64,000 nt of DNA from Chaetorhynchus papuensis (lineage: Eukaryota; Chordata; Aves; Passeriformes; Rhipiduridae), in NCBI GenBank assembly GCA_013396525.1, contig VWYX01000772.1, positions 1-64,000 of the forward strand, read 5' to 3'. A program made the translations under genes and the position numbers. The notes beneath the pieces are model-generated. The model was not told where the DNA came from and made no database searches. It saw only the letters and a program-made list of their open reading frames with translations. Below, piece by piece: positions 1 through 14,800 of this stretch; positions within the stretch are counted from its first letter, which is position 1, and each line of letters begins with the position of its first letter.

Positions 1-3000
1 AATGGGGAGGGAGCAGTTTAAAGCAGGGAGGAAGAAGCCCTGCCCCACGGGAGGTGGTTGTGCCCTGCAGAGCAGCCCTGTGCTCCTCTCACTGCCGGAT
101 TTTGCCCTGCAGATGGGCCATGGGGCACCGGCTTTGCTGGGCACACACTCGGCACAGCGCGGAGCTCGTGTGGCCAGGAGAGCCCTTGGGCTGCCTCGTG
201 CAGTGCGTGGCATTCCTGGCCAGAATGTCCTTTGTCCTGATAAAATAGGCTATGCTGCCTCTTTTTCAAACTGTGCCTCTATCACTGTTATCAAAATAAT
301 ATCAGTGTCCCTTCAGTCTGTGGGTCAGTGGTTAAATCTGCTGTCAATTACCAATCAAAACGTGAATGGAATGAAAAACAAATGGGCTAACTTCATCAGT
401 GTTGTTTTTCTCTTCTTCCCCCAGATAATAATACCTTAAAATAGAATGCCTTATTAACCACAGACCTGAAGGTTAATAAGTACATCAACAAAACAAATGT
501 AGTAAATTAAAACAATGCATTAACATTCATTAGTATTTCACTGTTGATTCCCAAACATGCTGCTATTGCTATTGTGCTATTATCAGGCTATAATTGTTAT
601 GTCAAAAGATAGGACCCATATGGTTCAATGAGATCCTCTGGGAGCTTCTGCTGTCTGAAAGTCAATCAAAAATGCAATTCCATAAGGAAAGATGTGGACA
701 CGGGAGAGCTGCTGTCAGTATATGCAACTCATGTGAGAGGCTCAAGTGACTGTTTTAAATAAAAGTTTTTAAATCTAGGGGAAAAAAAGTGAGAGTTAGA
801 GAACCAACATAAAATCAATAGGTTTGTTCACAGTATGTTAAGCTCAAATGCCAGTCTTTGCCAGACTGGATCCTGTTATCTGAGCAATAGAAAATACCCT
901 CTAACACTTCAGGAAAATTCAAACTTTGTATATATTTTCCTACCCATAATAACTGATCCAGGTGAGCTAAGCCAGGCTGCTTTGAACAGCCCTTATTCTC
1001 TGAAATACCCACAATTTTTAGGTGAGGCCTGAATAAATAGAAGGTGGCTAGCATAATGCACTGAAGATCCCCACTGAAGTTGTCTGCCATCCAACATCAA
1101 ATCCTGTCTTACAACTCAGGTCCTCGTGATAAACAATCCACATAATTAATTTCTAACATGTCATAGCACAGGAGATGGACGTATCTTGGCTGCCTCTTCT
1201 CCTTCAGCTGCCCTCATCCTCACGTGTCTCCTGTCCGTCCTGCTGGAAGGAGTCAGGACAAGCCAAAGGTGTTGTGCCTCAGGTTTCAGTGCCATCTGAT
1301 GTTCCCCTGGGACCAGCATGCTCCAAAAGTGCTTTTGTGGCTTGTTCCCTGCCCAGTGCTGTGGCCCATCTTCACAGTGGTCCCTTGCCTCATGCTCTCT
1401 GCAGCCTCACCATCTTCTTCTTTCCCTGCAGCTTTGCCTCCTCACCTTTCCTTCTCCAGCTTTTCCCTGCACCCAGGAGCAGAGCCAGGTGGCGGCTGCC
1501 TTGCTCTGCCTTCCTGTGCCTCCAGCCGAGCCGCAGCCTGTGCAGCTTCCAGCAGCCACTGGTGTTACCTCTGGCTGACTTGTGCTCCCACAGAGGGCTT
1601 GTTCATGCCACTGGTGGTGATTCACAGGGTTTGGGGGGCCCTACAAATGAACAGAAGCCATAACTGTAGGGTCTTGGAACAGCCCTCAGATTATGTCACC
1701 GTGTTTGCGCTTTGATGTCTCCTTCACAAGTTCATTATAAATTTCTGTGTGCTCCTGGGGTCACTGTTTAATAGCAGGAGCTGTTGTGCCCAGCTCTATC
1801 TCGCTGTTCTATCTGGCAGTTTGTATTTACCAGGCACACACGGGCTGGGAAGGGTTGCGTAAGCTGGTTTCTATGGCAGGTTTCTATTCACCATCTGCTT
1901 GACTGAAAAAATATCTTTTTCAGTTAGCACACTGGGTCTGGTGTTTGCATCTTTTGTTTCCTTCCAGATGCAATCTCAGAAACACAGGAGGGGCTGTGGG
2001 GCTTTGGAGGGGAGGAAAGGCCTTTTGAAACAGCTCTTTTACCCGGCTAAAAAACACATTGTCCCCGTTTGGACACTGCAGGAAACTTAACGTCCTGAAA
2101 AGCCACTTTCCCTCTACCCAGCTACTTTCCATGGCACTGCTTTATCATAAAGGAGATAAAACTGCAAGCCTCTTTCTATATATACCTTCATCCTGTTTCT
2201 GGGATGTTTTCCTAAGGAAACCAGGATCTGTGCTCGCCATCACCTTGTTCCCCTCCTTCCCGAGCTGCTCTTGAGCCTCTGACTTATTTCTGCCCCATTC
2301 AGAAGACATAAAATTAAGCTCCAGCATTTCACAGGAAAGGGGAGAGGCCTATTAATGACCTCAACAGGAGATGTGGAGTAGGAGTCCACCGCTTGCTAGA
2401 AACTCAGGAGGCCACTCTGGAGAGGGATGTTCTGAATGCCCTGTTCATGCAAAATTGTTTTAAATGGAACTTGCAGCTCAGTAGACACAAATACATTCAA
2501 GTAAATCCACAGGAAACTGCTCGCAGGACTGGCCTTTTCCAGCAAGTCTCTCTGGCTAAGAATATCAAGCAGAGGCAGGGACTGGACAAGCAGAACCTCC
2601 CTAGAAGGGTCAGGATGGGCAGCAGCAACAGCAGCCCAAGTGATGTGTGGTGAGATACATATTTCTGATGACTCAGAACCACAGACCTCAGGGGAAAAAT
2701 CTTCTGTTGAGCTGCTTGAGGAAAAGCAGGCTGTAAGATCACGGGTGAATAGCCAGAGGAGCTGAGGTCAGGCACACATCATATAAGTCCCCAAAGCAGT
2801 CCCAGACCTGGGATTCATCCAACACCGTGGATTTTGCCACACAGGGGGCATCAGCAGAAGCAAGGGCTGCCAGTTCACTCCGGTGAGAGTTTCTGAGAGC
2901 AGCCTCCTGATGGCCAGGCTGCATGAAACAGGGTGTGCACACTGCCACAGCCCCCTGCTCCAGCAGCACTGGGTGTTGCCCACACACCACCTCTTCCTTC

Positions 3001-6000
3001 CATTCAGCATAGGGAAGACGTTGCCATGCACTGCCTGGCAGCCTGCCGCTGGCACGGGGGACCTGGCGGCTTTGTCAGCCCAGCTCCTGGAGGAGAAAGC
3101 TAAACTGTGCCCCAGACGTGTTTTCTGGGAGAGAATGGGACAGCTGTGGGGAAGAGAGGTGTACCAGTCACAGTTCCCCATGGTGGCCGGGTGTTGGCCC
3201 AACAGATGTCACCTGGAAGGTAACCCCAAAGGTGATGCACAAAACACTTCTGAGACCCAAGGTATCCCCTACATGAGCGAGCCTGGGTGCCCCTGTGCCC
3301 TTTGGCTGTTCACGGGGTGTAAGGCAGCCTCAGCTGCTCCTGAGCACATCCCACTGGCAGCTGTAATTCACTGCCATAAGTGTCTAAGGACAGATGCATC
3401 AAAATGTATTTTCTTCTTATATGCTGTTCCCTCAGTCATGGCTCACTGTTATCTCATTTTGCTGGGAGAAATATTATATGCTTCAAGCACAGCACAGATA
3501 ACAGGCTGAAAATTTTATTTTTAAGCTATAATGAACTAAGTTTTTAGAGGAGGAAAGCCAAAGGTAGCATCTACTCTCATGGTGTATGGTTTTAAAGTGG
3601 AGCAGGCATACACCTCCTGCAGGATGTGAAATTTGCTTTGAGGGCTATAGCTTGTTTACAAGCTTCAGCCAGAGCACAAAGCACAAAGAAAGCATCTGGC
3701 CATGATCCCTTTGTGCACTTTATCAGCCTGCAAATTATATCTAGCATTTATATGTATTTATAAAGCAAAAATAATCAGAACTGCTTTCAAAGGAAAGTTT
3801 TCTGTCACAAACTCCTGACAGCTCATCAGCAGCACTCAGACTGTGCTCTGTGTCTCACAGCTTACTGAAGCTGTAATATCACCTACCTCAGGAAGTCAGG
3901 TTTTAGGTTATAGGTAGACAGATAAGACAAAAGAAGGTTTTTCAAAAAAGGTGAAATGGGAAAAATAATGGTGCTGCAGTTAATAGACTGATTACTCTGC
4001 AGAGATTCCCATCTGCCTTGGCATGGTCTGGAGGAAGCAAACATTGTAATCTGAGCCATACATACTTTAGCCAACTGCTTTACTTCCAGCTCTGCTTAGG
4101 AGCATTGTATTCTGTATGAAGCAATAAGAGAGAAGTCTTGAAGACCATGGCATTTTAACACCACATTTCTGTGTATTTATGTGGAATAATTTATTAAAAT
4201 CAGCTCTGACGTTGATATGCACTGAGGTTGTTGACCACTGTATGAATCATGGGGCTAGGCCAGAAGTTACCTTTAAAGAAAAAAAAAAAAAAACCATCAC
4301 CAGCATGAAAAAAAGACCTTATATGCCACAGCTATATATATTTTGCAGGAGTAGGAGGCTAGACCTGCAATCACACTGAGGGTCTGTCAGTCAGCAGCTG
4401 CCGGAGTTGCTCCAACAACAGAGGGTGTCTCTTAGACATCCACCCAGGCACAGGACCTCCTGCAGCATTTTCTTACATCTTTCATGGAAAGCTTGGAATG
4501 AAGTGGAATCATAAATGTTGTGCTTGGGCAGGGGGATCACAATCCAGAGAGATGTAGGTGCTGATTTTGGGCCACAGTGCCCAGGCATGCAGAAGGTCTG
4601 GAAAGGAGGGTTTGGATATAGCTGTTCTTCCTGGGACGATTGCGCCACTTCATCCATCATCTGCCAGCCAGCAAAGCTTCCTCAGGGAGTGTTCATTTTG
4701 GCTCTGGTTGGGATTATCCAATTCCCACTGTCACTGTCAGTTTCTGCTTTGTGACTTATCTGGGTGCTAACACCAGTTTTCTTTTAATTCTGCAAAGACT
4801 TGCACCATAATAATACTAAAATTATTTGTATATAAAATATTACAGTAAGGTTCAGGCCAAGGTCCTTCTCAGACTCTTTCTCATTCATCTTTATTTAAAT
4901 CTGATTGCATACATTTTATATTCAGTAGTTACTAAGTGACAGTTTAAGGCAAGTTTTTCTTCATTCATGATGAATCATACCTTTCGATGCGCCGGTCACA
5001 TTCAAAATTGGCTGAATCATTTTGGTTTTGCTATCTCAAATCTTTGTTTTCTAATAAAGTTATACTTTTTATATGGTTCTCACCTTCTCAAGTCTAAAAG
5101 CATGCAATCTTACCCAAAGATTTCTTTCTTCCCCAGTATTTTTAATAGCTAATTCAGTGATATGGGTAGCAGTGTATACAAAACAAGATGAACACAAAAC
5201 CTGCCAGCTCCCAAACCCAGGTGGAGGTGCATCTCCAGAGCATCCCCAGCCAAAACAGAGAGCAACAGCACCAGGAAAATGCAGAAGCACCTTGGCCATC
5301 TCAGAGCCAAGCAGGATCCTGGCAACATCCGCTTTTATTGTCTGCTGAGTTGCTTGATTTGGGATAAGATAGGTATGCACAGGGTACATGGTGTACAAAT
5401 AACTGTTGCTTGCTTTTCTTCGTGATATCTGTGGCTTTGGTTTCCTTTGCAAAGGCCAGCTTGCATCCAACTCTGGGAGAGAAAAGCCACCCTGAGAACA
5501 GGGAGTGTCTGTGTCAAATCCACTGGCAAGACTCAGCAAGACAATCCTGAAAACAAGAAACAAATGCTTATGTACCTGTGCTTAACAGGTGTATATATCT
5601 CTGTGAGTAAAAGTAGAAAGTAAAATTTTAAAAAAAACCCAAAACACTTCTTGGAATTAGTATTGGAATTAATTCTGGAAACATGATCTTAGAGAATAGT
5701 GGTCAAATCCTGCTAGAGTTTTCCCATGACATGCTAAGGGAGTTTCAGCAGGAGTAGCAGGATATACAAGTGCATCTGTAAATATGCATCTGTAAATTAA
5801 TGACCTGTGAGTTACCAGGTACACTGTGGACTGAAATAAAAGAGCTCAAGCAATGTTTGCTGTTGGTTTTAAAGCAGATTTAAAATCAAATGGAGCACAA
5901 TTCTGAAGAAGAGCTCAGCAAAATCATTTCAATATGTCCGACAAACCAGGTTTTGCTCTCTCACTTCCCAATGAGAGAGTGTTTCTCTATAATTTCCAGA

Positions 6001-9000
6001 GGAAAATCACACATAATATAATCCTTTGGTAAAAAAGACAGACTTCAAGGTGCAAAGGAAAACAAACTTTATTTCCCAGGTGAAGATTAAACAAAAATTG
6101 TGCTCTTAGAAAACATATCCAATTTTCAGATATTAACAGAAAGAAGGAATAACAGCTACAATGAAAATAAACCAAGAAAAAAATTAAAGGCACAAACATG
6201 TTTTTCTTCTGAGGAAAAAAAATAAGCAAAATTCTGTTCAAATAATGAAGGTCACTTAAAGCCTATTTTTCCCTTTTTTTTCTTTTTTAAGAGCTTGAGT
6301 AAGTGGTATAAGTTCTAATCTCTTCCATTCATAATTTGACGAGCATCTCTTTTTTTTTTCCTCTTAGCACATAATTCCCTCTTTCTGCTCCAAATTCAAA
6401 GTCCACACATATAAAATGAGCCTCTGTGAAGCAGCAGAATGTGACCAGCAGCTCACTTTTACCTACCAAGACCAGTGATATATGAAGCTCGCATGTTAAA
6501 AAGCATTAAAACGTGTCCAAAACCAAAGCTGATCCTACCATATGTTTTGAGGCTTTCACCACACAGAACCACCAAGTAAGAACATATTTTCCTGCCTAAG
6601 GAGACAATTTTTCCATATCAGCTTAGTGTCTCTGTTGTTTCAGCAGAAGCACATTCATTGTGCTCCTTAACCTTATTTTTTCCATGCAAATGTGTTCACT
6701 GCAATTTGTCAGCTACAGCATTGGTTTTTTTGGAGCCTGAAACCTGAGTGCTTCCCCTTAATAGCAGTCATGCTCTAGGTCATGCTTATCATGTGTGAAC
6801 CACCATTTCTTTGGGTCTTTAATACTGATTAACCAACCAAATAATAAATTAGATTTAGAGGGAAATCTCTGGGGAGGAAAGAACAGATTCAATTTAATTA
6901 CAACAACATATCTTGATTATTCTTTGTATTAATACTAAGATTCTGCACTTAAACAAGGAATCTTTGTCCCAATAATTAAGGTCACTTGTCCCTATGGGTT
7001 ATTTCCTGCCTGAAACAGAGTCTGGAGCTGTGCAAAGGTGGTGGGCTGAGGCAGAGGGAGTGGGAGCAGAGAGACAGCTTCTCATCACAGCCATGCAGGA
7101 ATGCACCTCCTTCCCAAGAGACAAGCCCTGCTGGGTGAGGATCATGCCAGGATCACCTGCAGTGTCCTCCTTAATGAACACCTGTAAGGACTCTGGCGGG
7201 GGAAGCCAGTGGGCATGCCAAGCTTCTGGGGTGTCAGGGGAAAACCTGGAGAGTCCCAGAGCAAACAATGGATTAGGACGTGCGTGCAGCTCCTATTGCC
7301 TCCTTCAGTTCCTCTGCCACCTGAGGACTCACAGATGAACCCCACAGAAATGCTGGCACCACCGAAATCGCAGTTGCACTGTCCAGTGGCATACAGGACA
7401 ATTTCTGGCCTCCCAGACTGGCACACCCAAATGCCACGTGCCCCGCCTCCATCCTTACTTAGGCAGGCATCCCGTGTGGGAGACGGGCATGTAAAACACA
7501 CCAAAGCATTTGAGGTATTCCCATAAAGCCTACACCAGTATTCCACAGAAAGCTGGGCAGACCTCAGGCTATCCTTGTTCCTTCATGAAGAGCATGGTGA
7601 ACTCCATGGTCTCTCCAGGTCCTTTTTGGAGCTTCCCCTCTGTGCTGATGTTTATAATTACTGATACCTGTGATTGCTGGACCTTGCCTGTATTTGCACT
7701 TTTTCACTTGAATGTTGCTTCTGTATTTGGAAAGGCAACTGCACCATAAAGGCGGTTGTGGTGGTGTTGTTTTTATTCCAGTTTTTATTATTAACTTAAG
7801 AACTGCTGACTAACGGGTTATAGTTCCTCAGGAATGTGAATAAAGTTTTTTCTCTGGGACTTCAACAGCCCAAGCATATCTGCAAATGGAGGAGAGGAGC
7901 AAACCAGTCACAGCAGAGAAACGGCAGCAGAAAAATATGAACCTATTAACTGTAGCACCACCAAGTGTCAGCATTGAAAACATCACGTATCGGGAAAATA
8001 ACCAATTTCTAAAGGAATTGCAAGAGCAAATATTTTTAAAAAACAACTTATTGGCATCTAAATAAAAGCAGTTTAATTTTGAAAACTTTGGAAAATCTGT
8101 CGGTGTCTAAGAAACCTGTAAGCCTTCTTCCAAGTGTCCAGATCCATTATGTTCTGTCAAGGTAATACTAGTATTTTCAGAAAATAAAACATATTTCCGA
8201 TTAGCAAGGGAATAATTTAAATAGAAATTTAGATTTAAAACTTCTTAACGATTTAAATGGGTTCATTTTTGCTAACTGCACATGCACAAGCACAGCAGCT
8301 ACTCAGCTGCTGTCGTACTTCAATGTGTGCAGGAGTCACTGCTGCCAGCACAGGTGAGGATGTGCTTCATGCTACAAGGACAGACATAGTACATGGCAGG
8401 CTACTTCAGAGAAAATATTTCTCTTTTCTAAGTGTGCATCAGAGATACAGCTTGTAGATAAAACTCCTTTCTTGTGTGACAGAACTCGATGGCACCTGCC
8501 TGATGAGCGTCACATCCTCTGGCCACAGGCTGACATGTCGGGGTGTTCCCTCAGGGCTCTGGATCAGAGGAGATGGAGCATGGCCAGCGGCTCCAGTGGA
8601 GAAGTACCTGCCTCTGCCTGGTCAACATCTGTCAGGGACTGCATATCTATGACACCACCACTTTTATTTTTCAGGGTATAGTAAGCAAAATATATGACTG
8701 ATGGCTTTTTGTGTTTCCAAGAATTGTTAGATTCTCAGTCCCTGACTGCTAGCATTTATCTAAGGTGCCTTTACAGGCTACCCAGACAAACCAAAGAAGT
8801 ATCCTTCTACTCCTGTGAGCTGGCTTTTCTGTTCCAAAATTAAAATCTTCAGCAGGAATGGAGAGACACCACTGCATTGGAGGTGCCAACAAATGGCACC
8901 TCTGGTTAAAACAAAGAAATTCTCAAAACCCATCTATTTCCACGGCACGTTTTGACGGTAAAGCACTATTTTTTTGTGATTTTCCTTTCCTAGTTTGTCT

Positions 9001-11320
9001 TGCCGAACTGCAGCTTCATGCTGCTGTTCATGCCCGTGCCAGTACTGCACACTCTCCTGCTGAGCATCTCTTGGCAGAGAAGGGAGAAGGAAGAGCATCA
9101 TGTGCTGGGCTGGGGACTGCTCTGGCTGCCACAGGAGCACATCCTTGTCCTTCTGATTAATTATGTCACCTTCTTAAATGGGACACAGGCTCCCGAGTCT
9201 CTTGTGCAAGTCTGAAAACATTATTGTAGCTCATGGCTGTGGATAGGAGAGCCCTGAGGGCAGAGTCCCCAACTCAAAATGCTACGGACAAGCAAGATGA
9301 GCTGGAAACCGCTGTACTCAGCACTTTCCTTGGGATGCCCACAGAAGCCTGGAAATCTCCATCACCTGCTGATCTTTGTGTGAGTGTGTGTGCTTTCTGA
9401 ACGTGGATTCCCCTTCCTGTTTTTCAGACACAGGTTCAGGCGCGGCTGTGTCAGCAGCTTCCTGGCTGCGTGAGGCAGGGGGAAGAGTTCTCTCTCCTTT
9501 CACTTCTGATCTTCCTAATCATAACCATCCTGATCATTATTTGCTTCGAATGTAACCACGTACACGTTCCCTCCTCCGATAAATGCCAGTTTTCTTGGTG
9601 ATTTGCACAAACACGAACACCTGTAATCACATCTCTTGTCCTGCTGAGAGCCCTCGGTGAGAAACGGGCAGCGTGCAGCCCCCGCCCCGGAGCGCGATGT
9701 CACAGCGAGCCGTCCGACGGCTAGCGGCCACTGCCAGGATCATGGAGACCAAGCACCACCTGCTGCCCGAAAAATTAAGCTCTTTAAACCCATAATTACA
9801 GATTCCAAGCTAACTGCAACAGGCGTCATCAAATAACCTGGTGGAAGTTTGAAGTAACCTGCAAATCTTAACTTGCTTCTGCAGGATTTCAAACCTTAAC
9901 ACTAGCCCTTACCAAACCCCAGAAATTCCTGGTACTTTGAAGTATATCACATCTGTCAGTAGCCCTGTGTGGACTCTGAAATGCATAGTACTGCTCTTTG
10001 CTCTGTAAAGAACTTGAGTCCTTGAACAGATAAGATAAACTGTTGCTAAAGCGACTCCAAAATTAAAAATATCACATTAGCTTCTCCTCACTTCGGCTTG
10101 GTATTTATTTGTATGGCTACCCAAAACCAGATCTTGACCCTAACTTTCAGGAGAGCTATCCAAAACTTCAGGTGAAACCTTCATTTTGTACCAGCTCTTT
10201 CTCATCCCTGAAGAGACCCTGCAGTCCTAGTTGTCTCATACTCCCCTATAGCCTTCACAAAAGCATAGCAACACTACTCCTACCTAAAAATTAAGAAAAA
10301 GGCACCAGATTCGTGAGGCCAGTCCCCAAACGATCTCACGCAACTTTGCCAAATGTTGCAGGAGAGCTCCGTCAGTGAACCCTACTGTACTAACTCCTTG
10401 TGCCATGCTTACTCTTGGACTTCTAGACAGCTCAAGATCATCTACAATTCCTTCAAGATCCAAATTCAGCCTTGAACTTGCCTCAGAGTATTCTAGAGAC
10501 TAGAGAGAGAAATGTGCTTACCAGTATTTCACATCCCCTTAATTCTATCTGTAACTGTAAGCCCCTACGAGGGAACACAAGACTTAGGTGGAAATTAAGA
10601 ATAAAAGTATTCAATTCTTTTCCTGTGTGACTGCTTGGGAGGACATCTCAAGTCACCACAGGAAACTGCTGCTGAGATCTGATTTTGCAAAACTTGTCCT
10701 GAACTGCCCTGTTTCTCAGGCAGTTTGAGTGAGACCACCACACGTTTCCAGACCTCCTTTCCCCTTACCTCAGACAGCCTTACCTTACATATAACCCGTA
10801 AGATATCTCCAAAATGCATTTTTCAAACCCTAAACCGAGTGTTAACTGTCAGCCTACAGGTGCCTAAACACCTATAGCTGCTCCGAATTTGACAAGACAT
10901 TCACACAGGGCTTTCCAAATCCAGCAGTAATCCTGCTGTTGCAACACTTGTTTTCCCAGATCCTAAACTCAGTCTTAACCTCAACCCCTCCTTTTGTTTT
11001 ATGAAACCTCAAATTTTACGAATAAAATGGTTCTCAGGGCCAGTTTCCTGCTTAACTCCGAAAAAATTGCTGAATGTGGGACGGGAAAGAAGCCCCTGCC
11101 CCAAATGAGACTTTCCCAATTCTCTCCGTGCTCAAATTTCCAGGTTACAGACCCTCCCAAACCAGGTTATTCGGATTTTCTGTAACGTTCTCCAGCCGCG
11201 ACGCAGTGAGCTGCATGTCAGGGAAGGGCTGAGAGATCCGAAGGCGGAGAGGGGCGGCCGGAGGAGCCTCCCCCGCGGCCGTGGGTACCCCCTTCCCGGG
11301 AGGGGGAGCTGCGCGCCCGC
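1..11320. other. Gene-free upstream intergenic DNA
   Basis: No coding exon is recognisable here. Composition alternates between AT-rich stretches and moderately GC-rich stretches (about 1-260, 1180-1650, 2800-3400, 7000-7500). The longest open frame (2883-3509, 208 codons) and the others resemble no protein I know, lack flanking splice sites in a convincing arrangement, and are of the size expected by chance in GC-rich DNA. I see no intact mobile element. In mammals the DNA upstream of NEUROD1 is a gene-poor interval, which fits, so distal enhancers may be present but cannot be identified by eye. Confidence 0.6.
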
Positions 11321-11324
11321 CGCT

Positions 11325-11840
11325 GCCCCGGCTCCTCGCTCGTCCCTGTCCCGGCTCCTTTCCAGTCCCTGTCCCGTCTCCTCGCCCGTCCCTGTCCCGG
11401 CTCCTCTCCCGGCTCCTCTCCCGTCCCTGCCCGGGCACATCTCCCGTCCTTGTCCCGGCTCCTCGCCCGTCCCTGCCCCCACTCCTCTCCCGTTCTTGCC
11501 CCGGCTCCTCGCCCGTCCCTGCCCCCACTCCTCTCCCGTTCTTGCCCCGGCTCCTCTCCCACCCCTGTCTGGTCTCCTCTCCCATCCCTGTCCCGGCTCC
11601 TCTCCCGTCCCTCTCCCAGCTCCTCGCCCGTCCCTGCCCCGGTTCCTCTCCTGTCCTTGTCCCGGTTCCTCTCCCGTCCCTGTCCCGGCTCCTCTCCCGT
11701 CCCTGTCCCGCCCCTCTCCCGGCTCCGCGCCCGTCCCTCTCCCGGCTCCTCTCCCGTCCCTCTCCCGGCTCCTCTCCTGTCCCTCTCCCGGTCCCTCTCC
11801 CGGCTCCTCTCCCGTCCCTCTCCCGGCTCCTCGCCCGCCG
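11325..11840. repeat. GC-rich minisatellite, 23-bp unit
   Basis: About 515 bp of imperfect tandem repeats, roughly twenty copies of a 23-bp unit of the form CCCGGCTCCTCTCCCGTCCC plus TGT. A higher-order 46-bp dimer (two variant units) is repeated exactly at 11461-11506 and 11507-11552, showing recent unequal exchange or slippage. The + strand is almost pure pyrimidine with regular G, so the - strand is purine-rich with frequent GGG runs. Because 23 is not a multiple of 3, every frame stays open through the array, giving spurious Arg/Gly-rich or Pro/Ser-rich open frames of 200 or more codons on both strands. Confidence 0.93.
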
Positions 11841-11849
11841 GCCCCGCAT

Positions 11850-14800
11850 AGCTCCCGGGGGGCAGCAGCACCAGCCAGGAGCCCCGGTTTAAATCCACTG
11901 CAATTATCTAAACCCCAATCTGAGCGCTTTATGTCTGCTTATGACTTTGCAGTAATTAGCTGCGGTGCACGAAGCGCTGCGGGCCGAGAGCTATAGGTCA
12001 GCAGCCTGTCCCTGTCCCCGTCCCCGCCTCTTCAGCCTGTGGCACGGCTGAGTCCGACCAGAAGTAAAGCAGCAGGTGAATAATACCGAAAATACCCTTT
12101 TCAGTTTAGAATAACCTGAAAAAGAAGGGAAAATACAGCGGGAGAAACGGAAACTGATGCAATTTGCACGCAATGATAGCAAAGAAAGAAACTGTGATGT
12201 TCAAATATGAGGAAAACAGCCCAAATTCATCCAAAATTATGTCATTGATTATTTTCAAGATGCACACGGTATTAAATGCAAGATGCTGAAGGGGTTTACT
12301 AAGCTAAACATCCAGGTGCAACACCATAACTAAATACTAAAACCACATGCAAAAATAATATTTTAAAAAATCACTCGAAAATGAAAGCCCAATTTGAAAT
12401 GTGTAAAAGCATTTCATTGAGGCACACATAAATTAACGTCTTTTAAATAAAGCCAAGAAGAAAACCAGAAGATATTTTTCTGGAGCACAGAGAAAACCCC
12501 AAACAATAATAGGTAGCACATAAAAAATGAGTAACAGATGGACCAACTGGAGGATTGTGCTTAATGTAATTAACATTAGCACTTACTGGTAACGGTTAAT
12601 GGTCCTGTACCATCACACCTCCCAAAACAAAGCCTGATCAGGGACGCATCAAAAGACACGAAGTGAACCCTGAGGCATAAGTGCCATTTAGATCATGTTG
12701 AAGACATTTTCATCAATCTTCATGAGAAGTAACAGCTATTGGAGAGAAAGAGATGCGAGCAAGTTCCTGTCTTGCAATCTCGACACTTTCTTAAGTAACT
12801 AGACTTCTCCCCAAAAATATTATATATAGCTAATTTCTTCTCATGTCTCTGCTACTGACTCTGATAGATTTACATCCCTTCAGCTGTCATTCAATAGTAG
12901 GAACCTATCTGAAAGCACTGTTTTACATTTTAAGACAGGAATATGAATTTACTGAAATTCTCCAAGAAGCCAGAGAAATATTTAGCATATACCAGGTAAA
13001 TCTTTAAAAGGTGGGAGTGTTCACATCACTAGAAAAATCCATTGCATTTTTTTACTAAAATTTTAGAAAATGCGTTTCCACATGAAGTTGCTAAAGTGCT
13101 TTTTTTTCCTTTTTTTTTTCTTTTTTTTTTTTTTAGTGGGAATTATAGTTCTATTCAAAACAACCGGATTATTCATTCAGAAAACAGGAGTTTTAAATAA
13201 TAATTATTGAGCAAACCCCTTTTTACTCATAAGGTCTTGTACTTGACAGCTCATCAGTGTCGGAGTTTGATAAGAGGACTTCCTTTAGAAAGCAGCAATG
13301 TGCTTCACTGGGCAAACTCAGATGGCATTCACTGGGTACTACGGTTTGTTGACTTTGAGCTTCTTCTGCATCATGCTTGAGAACAAAATGAAAAAATCAA
13401 AGTCTTAAGCCCTTCCTAAAAGCAAGTACTATCGAGGAGAGATACCTTTTGAATTATTTTGTATTCACAAACACAGAGCCGGTCTGTGAATCTGAGTTTT
13501 CCTCCTTCTCGGGTCTGTCTGTAGGACAGGTTCTTCAGTGCCATCTTCTGGTGGGCACGATCGGCAGGAAGACCGACTGAGGCACTGGACCTTACGTAGG
13601 GTTGAGAAGATGAAACGTCAATATAGATATTTATTTCTGCCAACTTATTAAGCAGAATGACACAACCTAGCGGAGATATTCTTTTTCCTGCATTTAACTT
13701 GCATAATTTGTATTATGCTCTCTACTCCTTCAACGCATACACATATACATAGCCATGAATTTACTTATATGCAAATAAATGGAGCACTTAGAACATTACT
13801 GCTTCACGTCTAGAATATGTGAGAAAGATTTTTTTTTCAAATACATGCAAATGTGAACGTAGATTTATTTTTTTAGCGGAGTTAGCTTTCTTATTTTCAT
13901 CGTCTAATAAATATTTTCTCTACTGAGTACACAATAAAAGGACATCCCCATCTTCTCTGCCAGGAAAAAACTAGACAATTTTTGCAAAGGAGAAGAGGGT
14001 CGTTGTCATTATCATCACTTTATTGCCGACTTTACAGCAACCCCTCTGTGCCATCTTCAATTATACATGTGCTGAGCTGGACTGAGGACAGACGTGGAGA
14101 AAGAGAAATTTGTGCTCGGACAGAAGTGCAATTTCAGAGCAGAATGGAGCACTGTCCTGGGGTGACTGTGTGATACTGTGCTCCCCATCATCTGCCCTCG
14201 TGCCAGACACGAGTTCTGTGCCTTTAAAGCTGGGTCCGGGAGAGGTGGGGAGCCCGTGGAATTCCTTCGGCAGATCCTGCTCCTGTGTGACCATGGCGTG
14301 GTCCTGGATGACAAAGAGAGGAGCCTGTTGAGGATACACCAGCAACTGCTGTGAGCTTCCATGGCCCCTGCAGATCAGGGAGCACAGCAGTACCTCTCTG
14401 CACATTTTAACCGTGCAAGGCAACTGGCAGCTGGTATGAGTTGGAGGCATTCTTCATCTTCTCTAATTTATTTCGGAGGTTGATTGGGAATGCAGGAGGC
14501 AAATGAGCACAGAAATGGCTTTAAGTTACCTTGTTTCGTGTCCTCCCCCACTCCTCCCACTCATCTGCACAGCGCTGCCCCCACTGCCATCCATCTCTCC
14601 ACCACGGCAGTAACGCACACAAATGAACTTGCCTGCAGGTGCTCCATTTCTTCTCTGTTGCCTGTATGAAGCAAAATATCTGATCAAATTTTTTTTTGCT
14701 CCTTTTAATATTCTAATGTCTGTATGTCACTAAAGGCTTGATTTCAGTCTCTTGTAAATTACCTCACCATAATGGTCAAGAATATTATCTCTAATTTGCA

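Noticed and set aside
2883..3509. 208-codon + strand open frame
   Set aside because: It resembles no known protein, shows no domain or repeat structure, lies in moderately GC-rich DNA, and shares its span with similarly long open frames in other frames. I take it as chance.
5069..5563. 164-codon - strand open frame
   Set aside because: No recognisable motif, no supporting promoter or splice structure, and overlapping open frames on the other strand. Non-coding is more likely.
11145..11849. 234-codon Arg/Gly-rich - strand open frame (and Pro/Ser-rich frames on +)
   Set aside because: It is a product of the 23-bp tandem repeat, which keeps every frame open. Repetition, not selection, explains it.
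13099..13140. Polypyrimidine tract plus AG as a splice acceptor
   Set aside because: No protein-like open exon or donor follows. The T run is low-complexity.
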